Positions 26,893 to 34,961 of a stretch of DNA of 64,000 nt are shown here, in pieces. The stretch is from Actinoplanes lutulentus (lineage in GTDB: Bacteria > Actinomycetota > Actinomycetes > Mycobacteriales > Micromonosporaceae), in NCBI RefSeq assembly GCF_003259845.1, contig NZ_QLMJ01000001.1, positions 496,001 through 560,000 on the forward strand. The letters are read 5' to 3'. The translations under genes were made by a program, and so were the position numbers. Under the pieces are notes generated by a model that worked only from the letters and a program-made list of their open reading frames with translations, searched no databases and was not told the origin of the DNA. Each line of letters begins with the position of its first letter. The stretch's first letter is position 1.

Positions 26893-27591
26893 TCAGAGCG
26901 CCTTGTCGAGCTTCTTCAAGGCACGCTTCGTGAGCTTCTTCAGCTCGGCGGTGTCCGGCTCCTCGGAACCGACCAGCGCCACTGTCGCATAGACGTCGTC
27001 CTGCGCCACGGCGACCAGCTTCCCGGGTACGGCGATCTCGAAGTTGCCGTCCTTGAGCGTGACGACCACCGAGATGGCCTGCGAGTCGTCGCCGACCTTC
27101 GGGAACTTCGGGAGCGCCGACATCTCCATCGTGATGTTGCCGCTCTTGGTGGTCGGGCAGCGCTTGAGCATGTCCCGGGTGCCGTCGACGAGGTCGTGGG
27201 CGGCCTTCTTGCCGGTGCCGGCGAGCGTCTGGAGCAGCATCGGGCCGTCGGCACCCTTCATGAAGGCGGCGAGTTCGAGCTTCACCTTGCCCGCGGCCCG
27301 GGGCGCCACCGGTTGCGTGGTGGCCGGGGCCAGCAGATTCTTCAGCGGCGGCGCGTCCGGCATCTTGCATGGGTCCCCGCCCAGCGAGTTCGGGTCGATC
27401 AGCCCGGGCAGCAGCCCGACGCCCATCACCTCGGCGTCGAACGCGGCCCACCCCTTCCCCGCGGGCAGGTCCTTCTCGGTGAGCAGCCCATCGGCGAGCC
27501 CGGCCGGCGCGGCCACGGCGGGAGCGGACAAGGCCAGCACGGCCACCACCCCGGTGGTCAGCGAGACGGCAATATTCTTCAACATCCTCAT
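26893..27591 (-). CDS. Secreted protein of about 230 residues, unknown
   Basis: I start at ATG 27591 (AGGGTGGGG upstream), giving 232 residues; the longer frame runs through the divergent gene and is not plausible. A signal peptide (MRMLKNIAVSLTTGVVAVLALSAPAVAAPA) is followed by LLTEKDLPAGKGW, a pattern seen at the start of actinobacterial sensor-like extracellular domains, and a mixed alpha/beta body ending in a Lys-rich helix (ELKKLTKRALKKLDKAL). Two Cys (CKMPD, KRCPTT) may form a disulfide. Function unknown. Confidence 0.75.
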   Translation of the reverse strand: MRMLKNIAVSLTTGVVAVLALSAPAVAAPAGLADGLLTEKDLPAGKGWAAFDAEVMGVGLLPGLIDPNSLGGDPCKMPDAPPLKNLLAPATTQPVAPRAAGKVKLELAAFMKGADGPMLLQTLAGTGKKAAHDLVDGTRDMLKRCPTTKSGNITMEMSALPKFPKVGDDSQAISVVVTLKDGNFEIAVPGKLVAVAQDDVYATVALVGSEEPDTAELKKLTKRALKKLDKAL

Positions 27592-27703
27592 GCGCCCCAC
27601 CCTAAGCGGGCTTTTCCGGGCAATCCGGAAAATTCGGAGGCTCATAGGCCGCGCACAGGCGGCCGACGGCGGGTACCCAGATCGCGCGCCCACCATCGAT
27701 TCC

Positions 27704-28342
27704 ATGATGATTCTGCTGCTTCTGATCCTGCTCGGCGCCGGTGTCATGGTCCTGGTCAACGGTGGTGGCCGCCGCACACGTACGGCACGCGGCGGCGAGT
27801 TCCTCGCGGACGCCCGCGCCGACGCGAGCAGGTGGTACGAACGGCTCGGCGGCCAGCTGCTGAACCTGCAGGCCGACGGTGACGTGGCCCGCCAGGCCCT
27901 GCTCGACGCGACCGAGCGCCACCAGGCCGCCGGCGCCCAGCTCTCCCAGGCACGCACGGTCACCCAATATCGGCTGGCCAGGGAGAGCGCGCTCGAAGGT
28001 CTCGCGTACGTCCGGGCCGCCCGGCTCACCCTCGGCCTGGACCCCGGCCCGGAGCTGCCGCCGCTCGCCGCCGCCGAAGCCGGGACGGTCACGAACGAGC
28101 ACGAGATGAACGGTTACCGGGTCGGCCCGCAGCACACCTCGGCGACGCCGTACTACTACCCGGGCGGCTACCAGAACGGCCGCCCGATGCCGGCCGGCTG
28201 GTATTCCACTCCCTGGTGGAAGACGGCTCTCGCGGCCGGCGCGGGCACGATCGGCGGCATGCTGCTCCTCGACTCGCTGCTGGGCATGGGCCACCACGGC
28301 GGAGGCCCCGGCCCGGACATGTTCGACGGCGATTTCTTCTAG
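27704..28342 (+). CDS. Membrane-anchored protein with Gly-rich acidic tail
   Basis: From ATG 27704 the product is 212 residues: an N-terminal membrane span (MMILLLLILLGAGVMVLV), a helical region (about 25-120), a Tyr/Pro/Gly-rich stretch (PYYYPGGYQNG), a second hydrophobic segment (ALAAGAGTIGGMLLLDSLLG) and a tail GHHGGGPGPDMFDGDFF. I do not recognise it. The longer frame upstream overlaps the divergent secreted protein gene and is rejected. Its stop overlaps the opposing LLM gene by four bases (CTAG). Confidence 0.68.
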   Translation: MMILLLLILLGAGVMVLVNGGGRRTRTARGGEFLADARADASRWYERLGGQLLNLQADGDVARQALLDATERHQAAGAQLSQARTVTQYRLARESALEGLAYVRAARLTLGLDPGPELPPLAAAEAGTVTNEHEMNGYRVGPQHTSATPYYYPGGYQNGRPMPAGWYSTPWWKTALAAGAGTIGGMLLLDSLLGMGHHGGGPGPDMFDGDFF

Positions 28343-29367
28343 AGCATGTCCCTGAGCAGCGCCACGTCTTTCACCCGCTCGGCCCTGGTTGCGGCCAGTG
28401 GCGACACCAGCAGCGTCGTCACTCCCGCGGCCGCCAGCTCGTCGAGCCGCCTGCGCACCTCGTCAGGCCGCCCCACCAGCGACGTCGCCGCCACGAGATC
28501 GTCCGGCACGGCCGCGGCCGCCTCCACCCGCCGGCCACTGAGGAACAGATCCTGGATCAGCGAGGCCTCGGCCGGGTACCCGTACCGTTTGATCAGGTCG
28601 TTGGAGAAGTTGCGCCCCCGCGCACCCATCCCACCGAGATAGAGCGCGAGCTGAGCGCGATGCGCGCTCAGCAGCGCGGGTGTCGCTTCAGACAGCCCAA
28701 AGGGTACGGGAACCGACACGTCCAGCGGCCCGAGCTCAGCACCGCGACGGGACAATCCGTCGGCCAGAGCGTCGCCGAACACCCGGCCGGCCGCACGCGG
28801 GTCGAAGAACAGCGCCTGCCACCCCTCGGCGATCTCGGCAGCCAGGGCGACGTTGCGCGGACCCATCGCGGCCAGCAGGACCGGGATCCGTTCCCGGACC
28901 GGACGATTGATCAGCTTGAGCGGTTTCGCATAGTCCCCCGGCAGCGGCACCCGGTAGTGCTCGCCCGCGAACTCCAGCCTCTCCCGCCGCCACACCCGCC
29001 GGCAGATCTCGACGACCTCCCGGGTACGCGCGACCGGAGCGTCGTACCGCACCCCGTGGAACCCTTCGATCACCTGGGGTCCGGAGGCGCCGAGCCCGAG
29101 CGAGAACCGCCCGCCGGACACGTAGTCGATCCCGGCCGCGGTCATCGCCGTCAGTGTCGGCGTCCGCGTGTAGAGCTGCATCACCCCGGAGGCGAGCGCC
29201 ATCCGCCGGGTCCGGGCCGCGAGATAACCGAGCTGGCTGACGGCGTCGAAGCTGTACGCCTCCGGGACCACGACCAGCTCGGCGCCCGCCTCCTCGAACT
29301 CGACAACCTCGTCGACGTTGTCAGCGAAGCCCTCGCCGCTATAACCGATCTGGATGCCCAGTCTCAT
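28339..29367 (-). CDS. LLM-class F420-dependent oxidoreductase (Rv3520c-like)
   Basis: The 342-residue TIM-barrel protein begins MRLGIQIGYSGEGF and carries GVMQLYTRTPTLTAMTAAGID and GGRFSLGLGASGPQVIEGFHG, typical of TIGR03559-type F420-linked enzymes. The M. tuberculosis relative Rv3520c lies in the KstR-controlled steroid region. It shares one base with the alcohol dehydrogenase gene (TGATG) and so sits in an operon headed by a KstR box. A role in a redox step of steroid breakdown is inferred. Confidence 0.8.
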   Translation of the reverse strand: MRLGIQIGYSGEGFADNVDEVVEFEEAGAELVVVPEAYSFDAVSQLGYLAARTRRMALASGVMQLYTRTPTLTAMTAAGIDYVSGGRFSLGLGASGPQVIEGFHGVRYDAPVARTREVVEICRRVWRRERLEFAGEHYRVPLPGDYAKPLKLINRPVRERIPVLLAAMGPRNVALAAEIAEGWQALFFDPRAAGRVFGDALADGLSRRGAELGPLDVSVPVPFGLSEATPALLSAHRAQLALYLGGMGARGRNFSNDLIKRYGYPAEASLIQDLFLSGRRVEAAAAVPDDLVAATSLVGRPDEVRRRLDELAAAGVTTLLVSPLAATRAERVKDVALLRDML

Positions 29368-30452
29368 CAGGACCCGTGCACGATGACTTGGCGGATCACA
29401 TCACCGCTGCCGAGGCCGGTCAGCGCGTCGCCGACCTGGTCCAGCCGGAGCCGGCGGCTGATCATGCCCTCGATGTCGAGCCGGCCGGCCCGCCACAGGG
29501 CGAGCAGACGGCCGAAGTCGCGGTGCGGCTCGGCCGAACCGTAGAGCGACGGCACGATCGTCTTGCTCTCGAAGAGCAGCTCGAACGGGCTGAACTCGAC
29601 GAACTGGTCGGCACGACCGGCGCCGACCACCACGATGGTGCCGCCGCGACGGCACGCGGTCCACGCGGCGCGCAGCGTCTGCGGCGCGGCCACCACGTCG
29701 AACGCGTAATCGAAGCCCTCGCCGCCGGTGAGCTCGGCGGACAGGTCGCCCAGCGAGTCCGGATCGCAGCTGTGGGTGGCGCCGAAGCGCAGGGCGGTCT
29801 CGTGCCGGGCCGGCACGGTGTCGACCGCGACGATCACGGCCGCGCCGGCCACCCGGGCACCCTGCACCGCGGCGATGCCCACGCCACCGCAGCCGATCAC
29901 CACGACGGTGTCACCGGGCCGGACCTTCGCCGTGTTGATCACCGCGCCGACGCCGGTCGTGACACCGCAGCCGACCAGGGCCGCGACCTCGTACGGCACG
30001 TCGTCGGCGATCTTCACAGCGCCGGCCCGGGGCACCACCATCTCCTCGGCAAACGCGCCGCAGCCGGCCATCCCGAAGATCGGCAGGTCGCCGGCCATGA
30101 AGCGCGGCATCACGTAACCGGCCATCACGTGGGTCATGCACAGGTAGGTCTCGCCGCGCAGACAGTGCGCGCAGACACCGCAGGAGGGCAGCCAGTTCAC
30201 CGCGATCCGGTCGCCGGGCGCCAGATCCTCCACACCGGCGCCGACGGCGATCACGTCACCGGCGGCCTCGTGGCCGAGCACGGCCGGGACCGGCTGCGGC
30301 AGGCCGCCGTTCAGAGCCGAGAGATCGGAATGGCAGACACCGGAGGCGCGGACCCGCAGGTGCACCTCGCCGGGGCCGGGGCCGAGGACGCTCACGTCGT
30401 CCCGGATGTCGAGTTTCTCGTCGCCGATCGTGTGCAGAACCGCCGCGCGCAT
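29367..30452 (-). CDS. Zinc-dependent alcohol dehydrogenase (MDR family)
   Basis: The 361-residue protein has the catalytic-zinc block ASGVCHSDL (Cys38 region), GHEAAG, the structural-zinc cluster CGVCAHCLRGETYLC near residue 88 and the nucleotide-binding GCGGVGIAAVQGA. It oxidises an alcohol with NAD. Only 18 bases separate its ATG from the perfect palindrome GTAGAACGCGTTCTAC, a KstR-type operator, so it is probably derepressed with steroid catabolism. The LLM oxidoreductase gene follows in the same operon. Substrate not known. Confidence 0.87.
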   Translation of the reverse strand: MRAAVLHTIGDEKLDIRDDVSVLGPGPGEVHLRVRASGVCHSDLSALNGGLPQPVPAVLGHEAAGDVIAVGAGVEDLAPGDRIAVNWLPSCGVCAHCLRGETYLCMTHVMAGYVMPRFMAGDLPIFGMAGCGAFAEEMVVPRAGAVKIADDVPYEVAALVGCGVTTGVGAVINTAKVRPGDTVVVIGCGGVGIAAVQGARVAGAAVIVAVDTVPARHETALRFGATHSCDPDSLGDLSAELTGGEGFDYAFDVVAAPQTLRAAWTACRRGGTIVVVGAGRADQFVEFSPFELLFESKTIVPSLYGSAEPHRDFGRLLALWRAGRLDIEGMISRRLRLDQVGDALTGLGSGDVIRQVIVHGS

Positions 30453-30470
30453 CCCGCCACCCCCTCGAAA

Positions 30471-30486
30471 GTAGAACGCGTTCTAC
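30471..30486. promoter_or_regulatory. KstR-type operator, perfect 16-bp palindrome
   Basis: GTAGAACGCGTTCTAC contains TAGAACGCGTTCTA (30472-30485), an exact fit to TnnAACnnGTTnnA, the mycobacterial KstR site. It lies upstream of the alcohol dehydrogenase operon and 48 bases from the divergent kstR2 start. Confidence 0.8.
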
Positions 30487-30508
30487 GCTATCGGCGAGGG
30501 TACGACCA

Positions 30509-30522
30509 AGCAAGCGTTTGGG
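30509..30522. promoter_or_regulatory. KstR2-type operator upstream of kstR2
   Basis: AGCAAGCGTTTGGG fits AnCAAGnnCTTGnT, the KstR2 consensus, apart from one base in the right arm and the final base. It lies 12 bases before the kstR2 start, consistent with autoregulation. Confidence 0.68.
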
Positions 30523-30533
30523 TGCCACGCATA

Positions 30534-31133
30534 ATGGGCCTGGTGACGACCCCGAAAAACTCCGAGCGGCGTACCCACCTCGTCCAGCTCGCCGGCGACC
30601 TCTTCGCCGAGAAGGGCTTCCGGGCCACCACGGTGCGCGAGATCGCGGACGCGGCCGGGATCCTGTCCGGCAGCCTGTACCACCACTTCGACTCGAAGGA
30701 GTCGATCGGCGACGAGCTGCTCAGCGCGTTCCTCGACGACGTGCTCGCGGGTTACCGCACAGCGGCCGCGGTCGAGGACCCCCGGGCGGCGATCGAGGAG
30801 ATCGTCCGGTCCAGCACTGCGACACTCAGCCGGCACCGGGCGGCGCTGACGATGCTGCAGAACGACTGGACGTACTTCAGCGTTCAACCGCGGTTCGCGT
30901 ACCTGCGGACCGCCATGAAGGAGATCGAGCAGACCTGGACCGACCAGCTGGACCGGGGCAAGCAGGCCGGGCTGTTCCGGTCCGACCTGGACACCCGCCT
31001 GACATACCGGCTGCTGCGCGACATCCTCTGGATGCCGACGTCCTGGGCCCAGTCGAAGAACGCCTGGACCGACGACCAGATCGTCGACGGCCTGCTGCGC
31101 CTCCTCTTCGACGGCATCACCTCGCGCCCGTAG
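30534..31133 (+). CDS. kstR2: TetR-family regulator, KstR2 orthologue
   Basis: From ATG 30534 the protein is 199 residues. The N-terminal helix-turn-helix AGDLFAEKGFRATTVREIADAAGILSGSLYHHFDSKE closely follows remembered M. tuberculosis KstR2 (Rv3557c), as does QPRFAYLRTAMKEIEQTWTDQLDRG in the ligand domain. KstR2 represses the genes for the last two steroid rings and is released by HIP-CoA. It has its own box upstream and a second between it and the SDR operon. GTG 30543 is an alternative start. No ribosome binding site is visible. Confidence 0.85.
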   Translation: MGLVTTPKNSERRTHLVQLAGDLFAEKGFRATTVREIADAAGILSGSLYHHFDSKESIGDELLSAFLDDVLAGYRTAAAVEDPRAAIEEIVRSSTATLSRHRAALTMLQNDWTYFSVQPRFAYLRTAMKEIEQTWTDQLDRGKQAGLFRSDLDTRLTYRLLRDILWMPTSWAQSKNAWTDDQIVDGLLRLLFDGITSRP

Positions 31134-31169
31134 CGCCGCACGCCCGACCCGGTCTACCGTCAGGAACCA

Positions 31170-31183
31170 AGCAAGCGTTTGGT
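31170..31183. promoter_or_regulatory. KstR2-type operator upstream of SDR operon
   Basis: AGCAAGCGTTTGGT fits AnCAAGnnCTTGnT with one mismatch. It sits in the wider near-palindrome AACCAAGCAAGCGTTTGGTT, 20 bases before the SDR start and after the kstR2 stop. Confidence 0.75.
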
Positions 31184-31203
31184 TTCTGACAACGGGAGGC
31201 GCG

Positions 31204-31956
31204 ATGGGGCGGCTCGACGGGAAGGTCGCACTGATCACCGGTGGGGCGCGGGGCATGGGCAAGGCGCATGCCCGGCACTTCGTGGCCGAGGGCGCCCGCG
31301 TGGTGATCGGTGACGTGCTGGAGGAGAAGGGGCGCCGGGTCGCCGACGAGATCGGCGGCGTGTTCGTCCGGCACGACGTGACCAGCGCGGACGACTGGGC
31401 GGCCGCCGTCTCCCTCGCGCTGGAGACCTATCAGAAGATCGACATCCTGGTGAACAACGCCGGGATCCTGCGGCACGGCCCGGTCGCCGAGATGGATCCG
31501 GACGAGTTCCGGCACGTCATCGACGTCAACCTGGTCGGCTCGTGGCTCGGCATCCGCCAGGTCGTGCCGCCGATGCGGGCCGCCGGCGGCGGTTCGATCG
31601 TCAACATCTCGTCGATCGAGGGCATCGCCGGCGCGGCCGGCCTGTCGGCGTACAGCGCCAGCAAGTTCGGCGTGCGCGGCCTGACCCGCTCGGCCGCGCA
31701 GGAGCTCGGGCCGCTCGGCATCCGGGTCAACTCGGTGCACCCGGGCGGCGTGATGACCTCGATGGCCCTGGCCGCCGCGCAGACGATGACCGGTGTGGAC
31801 GGCAGCGGGTTCCTCAAGGCGCTGCCGATCGCCCGTTTCGCCGAGCCGGTGGAGATCTCCCGCCTGGTCGCGTTCCTCGCTTCCGACGAGGCGTCGTACA
31901 CCACCGGCGCCGAGTTCCTCGCCGACGGCGGACTGCTCAGCGGACCGGGTTACTGA
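31204..31956 (+). CDS. Short-chain dehydrogenase, hydroxysteroid dehydrogenase-like (cf. Rv3549c)
   Basis: The 250-residue SDR has TGGARGMGKAHA (cofactor), NNAG, SSIEG with catalytic Ser, and YSASK with Tyr/Lys. Its sequence resembles 3-alpha(20-beta)-hydroxysteroid dehydrogenases. GGGAGG lies six bases before the ATG. It heads a three-gene operon under a KstR2 box; in M. tuberculosis the KstR2 regulon contains the SDR pair Rv3549c-Rv3548c in the same order. A redox step on the HIP-CoA side of the pathway is likely; the exact step is not assigned. Confidence 0.83.
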   Translation: MGRLDGKVALITGGARGMGKAHARHFVAEGARVVIGDVLEEKGRRVADEIGGVFVRHDVTSADDWAAAVSLALETYQKIDILVNNAGILRHGPVAEMDPDEFRHVIDVNLVGSWLGIRQVVPPMRAAGGGSIVNISSIEGIAGAAGLSAYSASKFGVRGLTRSAAQELGPLGIRVNSVHPGGVMTSMALAAAQTMTGVDGSGFLKALPIARFAEPVEISRLVAFLASDEASYTTGAEFLADGGLLSGPGY

Positions 31957-31957
31957 G

Positions 31958-32878
31958 ATGAGCGGCGAGGTCGCGATCGTGACGGGCGCCGGGCAGGGAC
32001 TCGGCGCGGCCGAGGCCACGGCGCTGGCGGCGGCCGGTTACCGGGTCGTGCTCAACGACCTGCCCGGTCCGGCGCTGGACGAGACCCTGGCGAACATCCG
32101 GAAGAACGGCGGCGAGGCGGTCGCCTCGCCCGGCGACATCGGCGAGTGGTCGACCGCGCAGGCGCTGCTCAGCACCGCGATCGGGACGTTCGGCGGGCTC
32201 GACGTGCTGGTCAACAACGCCGGCGTGCTGCGGGACCGGATGATCTTCGCGATGAGCGAGCAGGAGTGGGACACCGTGATCCGGGTGCACCTGCGCGGGC
32301 ACTTCCTGACCACCCGGCTCGCCACCGCGCACTGGCGGGACACGAGCAAGCGGGAGGGCCGTCCGGCGTACGCAAGAATCATCAACACGGCCTCGGAGGC
32401 CTTCCTGCTGGGTTCCGCCGGGCAGGCGAATTACGCTGCCGCCAAAGGCGGCATCGTCGCACTGACACTCGCGACAGCGCGTGGTTGCGCTCCCTATGGG
32501 GTACGCGCGAACGCCATCTGTCCCCGCGCCAGAACCGCGATGACCGGCGACCTGATGGGCCCGCCACCGGACGGGAAGGACCCGATGGCGCCCCGGCACG
32601 TGACCCCGCTCGTGCTGCACCTGGCCGGACCGGCCGGCGACCGGATCACCGGCGAGGTGTTCGTCGTGCACGGCGGCGTCGTGGCGCTGCTCGGCCCGCC
32701 GACGGTCCGCGCGGTGTTCCACGCCGCGACCGGCGAGTGGACGCCGCACGAGGTCGAGGCCGCACTGAGCACGGTCTTCACCGAGACCCCGCCGAAACCG
32801 GGCTTCGTGTGCGAGCAGACATTACCGTTGGCCGATACAACGTTCGGTTTCGGCGGTTCCGGCAGGGAGACACGGTGA
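31958..32878 (+). CDS. Short-chain dehydrogenase of about 300 residues (cf. Rv3548c)
   Basis: The ATG at 31958 follows the previous stop by one base; the product is 306 residues. TGAGQGLGAAEA, NNAGVLRD, and YAAAKGG with catalytic Tyr/Lys define a classical SDR with a C-terminal extension of about 50 residues (EWTPHEVEAALSTVFTETPPKPGFV), as in the multifunctional beta-oxidation-type (HSD17B4-like) dehydrogenases and Rv3548c. It is in the KstR2-controlled operon; substrate unassigned. Confidence 0.8.
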   Translation: MSGEVAIVTGAGQGLGAAEATALAAAGYRVVLNDLPGPALDETLANIRKNGGEAVASPGDIGEWSTAQALLSTAIGTFGGLDVLVNNAGVLRDRMIFAMSEQEWDTVIRVHLRGHFLTTRLATAHWRDTSKREGRPAYARIINTASEAFLLGSAGQANYAAAKGGIVALTLATARGCAPYGVRANAICPRARTAMTGDLMGPPPDGKDPMAPRHVTPLVLHLAGPAGDRITGEVFVVHGGVVALLGPPTVRAVFHAATGEWTPHEVEAALSTVFTETPPKPGFVCEQTLPLADTTFGFGGSGRETR

Positions 32879-33327
32879 AACAGCGCGAGACGGTGTCGAT
32901 GACGGACGACGAGCAGATCGGCCTGCTGTCGTCAGCGCGGAAGATGCAGCTCGCCACGATCAACCCGGACGGCACCCCGCACCTGGTCACGATGTTCTTC
33001 GGGCTCACCGGCGGCCGGATCGCGTTCTGGACCTACCGGGCCGCGCAGAAAGCCCGGAACCTGGACCGTGATCCCCGGCTGACCTGCCTGGTCGAGGAGG
33101 GCGAGGACTACTTCGAGCTGCGCGGCGTGCAGGTGGCAGGCCAGGTCCGCCGCATCGACGATCTGGAGGGTGTCACCGAGGTCGGCCGGCTGATCGCGGC
33201 CCGGATGCCGGACGTGCCGGCGGATGCCCTGGACGCGTACGTCTCGCATGCCGCGCGCAAGCGTGCCGCCTACATCGTGGAGCCGTTGCGCGTCGCCAGC
33301 TGGGATCATCGCAAGCTGCTCGGCTAA
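32875..33327 (+). CDS. PPOX-class flavin/F420-binding protein
   Basis: The GTG start overlaps the previous stop (GTGA); AGGGAG lies five bases upstream. The 150-residue protein has the split beta-barrel pattern of the pyridoxamine phosphate oxidase superfamily: LLSSARKMQLATINPDGTPHLVTMFFG, RIAFWTYRAAQKARNLDRDPRLTCLVE, YFELRGVQVAG. Actinobacterial members bind F420 or FMN and reduce unsaturated compounds. Tight coupling to two SDRs suggests a reductive step in the same pathway. Confidence 0.78.
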   Translation: MKQRETVSMTDDEQIGLLSSARKMQLATINPDGTPHLVTMFFGLTGGRIAFWTYRAAQKARNLDRDPRLTCLVEEGEDYFELRGVQVAGQVRRIDDLEGVTEVGRLIAARMPDVPADALDAYVSHAARKRAAYIVEPLRVASWDHRKLLG

Positions 33328-33338
33328 CGTCTTCCACC

Positions 33339-33935
33339 ATGTCAGCTGGAACCCAGGCCGGGCGGCCGCGCGACCCCGAGGTCGACGATCGGATCACCCG
33401 GGCCGCGGCCGAGCTGTTCGGCACGCAGGGCTGGTCCGGCTTCTCGGTGGACGCGGTGGCCCGGCGCGCCGGTGTCGGCAAGGCCTCGATCTATCTGCGC
33501 TGGCCCAACAAGGAAGCACTGCTGGTCGCGGCTCTGGCGAGCCGGCTCTCCGGGGTCAAGGACATCGACACCGGTTCGGTACGCGACGACCTGGTCGCCC
33601 TGGCCCGGCAGGTGCTGAACGCGTTCCTCGGTGAGGACGGCGGCGCCGTGCTGCGGCTGACCATCGAGGCGGCCAGCGTCCCGGCCGGCCAGGAGCACCT
33701 GGACCGCTTCCTCCAGTCGCAGGCCGTGGCCGCGCGCGCGATCGTGCGGCGCGGCATCGACCGGGGACAGCTCGGCGCGGACACCAGCGTGACGCTGCTG
33801 CTCGACACGATCAGCGGCGGCGCCCTCAACCACGCCCTGGTCGCACCGGCCCACCTGCGCGACCAGGTGAAAGCCGGCGCCGACCGGTACGCCGAAGAGC
33901 TGGTCGACTTCGTCCTGAAGTCAGTGACCCGGTAA
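33339..33935 (+). CDS. TetR-family transcriptional regulator
   Basis: The 198-residue protein has a TetR helix-turn-helix (AAELFGTQGWSGFSVDAVARRAGVGKASIYLRWPNKEAL, about 24-62) and a ligand domain with VPAGQEHLDRFLQSQ. It starts 11 bases after the PPOX gene, so it can be read from the SDR promoter. Its last 15 bases overlap the opposing hydrolase gene. The large inverted repeat at 34927-34957 is a possible target, but this is inference. Confidence 0.83.
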   Translation: MSAGTQAGRPRDPEVDDRITRAAAELFGTQGWSGFSVDAVARRAGVGKASIYLRWPNKEALLVAALASRLSGVKDIDTGSVRDDLVALARQVLNAFLGEDGGAVLRLTIEAASVPAGQEHLDRFLQSQAVAARAIVRRGIDRGQLGADTSVTLLLDTISGGALNHALVAPAHLRDQVKAGADRYAEELVDFVLKSVTR

Positions 33936-34916
33936 TCCCGCCACCGCGGGGCTGAGCAGACGGGTGCCCGACCGGTCCCAGGTCAGGCGGCCCGCTTTCA
34001 CCAGCAGCTCCACATGGGCGGCGGTCTCGGCGATCGCGCCCACCTTCATCGGGCCGATCTTCTCCCACGGCCGGGACCAGGTCAGCGACGCGGCCAGCTC
34101 CCAGATCGTCGGCCGGTCGAGGCGGTCCACCACGTCGACGATCTCGTCGCAGCGATCCCGGTGGTGCGCGTCGAGGGCAGCGGCCCGGGCCGCGATCCCC
34201 CGGAACCGGTGCTCGTGCCCGGGCAGCGCCTCGCACGCGTCGTAGGCAGCCACCTTCTCCAGCGACGCGAGATAGTCGGTGAGCGGGTCACCGCCGGTCA
34301 GCGAGAGGCCGATGTTGGGGCTGATCCGGGGCAGCACGTGGTCGCCGGTGAGCAGCACCTGCGCGTCCGGTTCGAGCAGGCACAGGTGGCCTGGCGTATG
34401 CCCGGGCGTCCAGATGGCCTGGAGCCGGCGACCGGGCAGCGGCACGAAGTCGCCGTCGTCGAGGAGCACTGTGGCGTCCGCCATCGGCGCGAAATGCGAG
34501 TCGACGGCCGCACCGAACGTGCCCAGCAGGTCGTCGACCTCGGCGTCCGGCACCCGCAGGCCGCGCATCCAGTCGCCGAGGGCGTGGCTCGGCGGGGTCT
34601 CACGGTCGCGCAGCATCGAGGCGCGCTCGGCCGGGTGCATGGCGATCCACGCACCGGACGCCTCCCGCAGCCGGGCGGTCAGCCCGTGGTGGTCGGGGTG
34701 CACGTGGGTGAGCACCACGCCGGTGACGTCGGCCGGAGTGGCGCCGGCCTCGGCGAGTCCTTCGACCAGCGCGTTCCAGCCGATGTCGCTGTCCCAGCCG
34801 GGGTCGACCACGACCAGGCCGTGGTCGCCGGGGATCAGGTACGACAGCGTGTAGCGCAGCGGGTTGTTCGGAATCGGCACCTCGATCGAGACGAGCCCGC
34901 CGGCAAGCTTCTCCAC
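33921..34916 (-). CDS. Metallo-beta-lactamase-fold hydrolase
   Basis: The 331-residue protein has the metal-binding motifs in order: HVHPDHHGL near residue 70, GHTPGHLCLL, TGDHVLP and GHEHRFRG. This is the layout of MBL hydrolases with a C-terminal winged-helix-like domain (DRLDRPTIWELAASLTWSRPWE, VELLVKAGRLTWDR), similar to lactamase-like thioesterases and LACTB2-type proteins. The start is GTG 34916, with AGGTGG upstream partly inside an inverted repeat. Position downstream of a KstR-controlled aldehyde dehydrogenase suggests thioester or lactone hydrolysis in steroid breakdown. Confidence 0.8.
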   Translation of the reverse strand: MEKLAGGLVSIEVPIPNNPLRYTLSYLIPGDHGLVVVDPGWDSDIGWNALVEGLAEAGATPADVTGVVLTHVHPDHHGLTARLREASGAWIAMHPAERASMLRDRETPPSHALGDWMRGLRVPDAEVDDLLGTFGAAVDSHFAPMADATVLLDDGDFVPLPGRRLQAIWTPGHTPGHLCLLEPDAQVLLTGDHVLPRISPNIGLSLTGGDPLTDYLASLEKVAAYDACEALPGHEHRFRGIAARAAALDAHHRDRCDEIVDVVDRLDRPTIWELAASLTWSRPWEKIGPMKVGAIAETAAHVELLVKAGRLTWDRSGTRLLSPAVAGLPGH

Positions 34917-34926
34917 TGCCGTACCA

Positions 34927-34957
34927 CCTTTCCTAGACGAGTGTCGTCTAGGAAAGG
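34927..34957. promoter_or_regulatory. Inverted repeat with 14-bp arms overlapping hydrolase ribosome binding site
   Basis: CCTTTCCTAGACGA (34927-34940) is exactly inverted at 34944-34957 with a three-base centre. It lies between the aldehyde dehydrogenase stop (34962) and the hydrolase start (34916) and covers part of the AGGTGG ribosome binding site. It could be a TetR-type operator, an intercistronic terminator or a translational switch. Confidence 0.6.
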
Positions 34958-34961
34958 AAGG

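Noticed and set aside
27044..27703. Long N-terminal extension of the membrane protein at 27704
   Set aside because: It runs antisense through the secreted protein gene at 26893-27591, which has a convincing signal peptide; the membrane span at ATG 27704 is the natural start.
29376..30533. Extension of kstR2 upstream through the alcohol dehydrogenase
   Set aside because: It is the antisense shadow of a clear MDR dehydrogenase; TetR proteins start just before the helix-turn-helix.
32825..32860. CAACGTTCGG near the end of the second SDR as a KstR-type site
   Set aside because: AAC and GTT are directly adjacent, without the two-base spacer, and it lies inside coding sequence.
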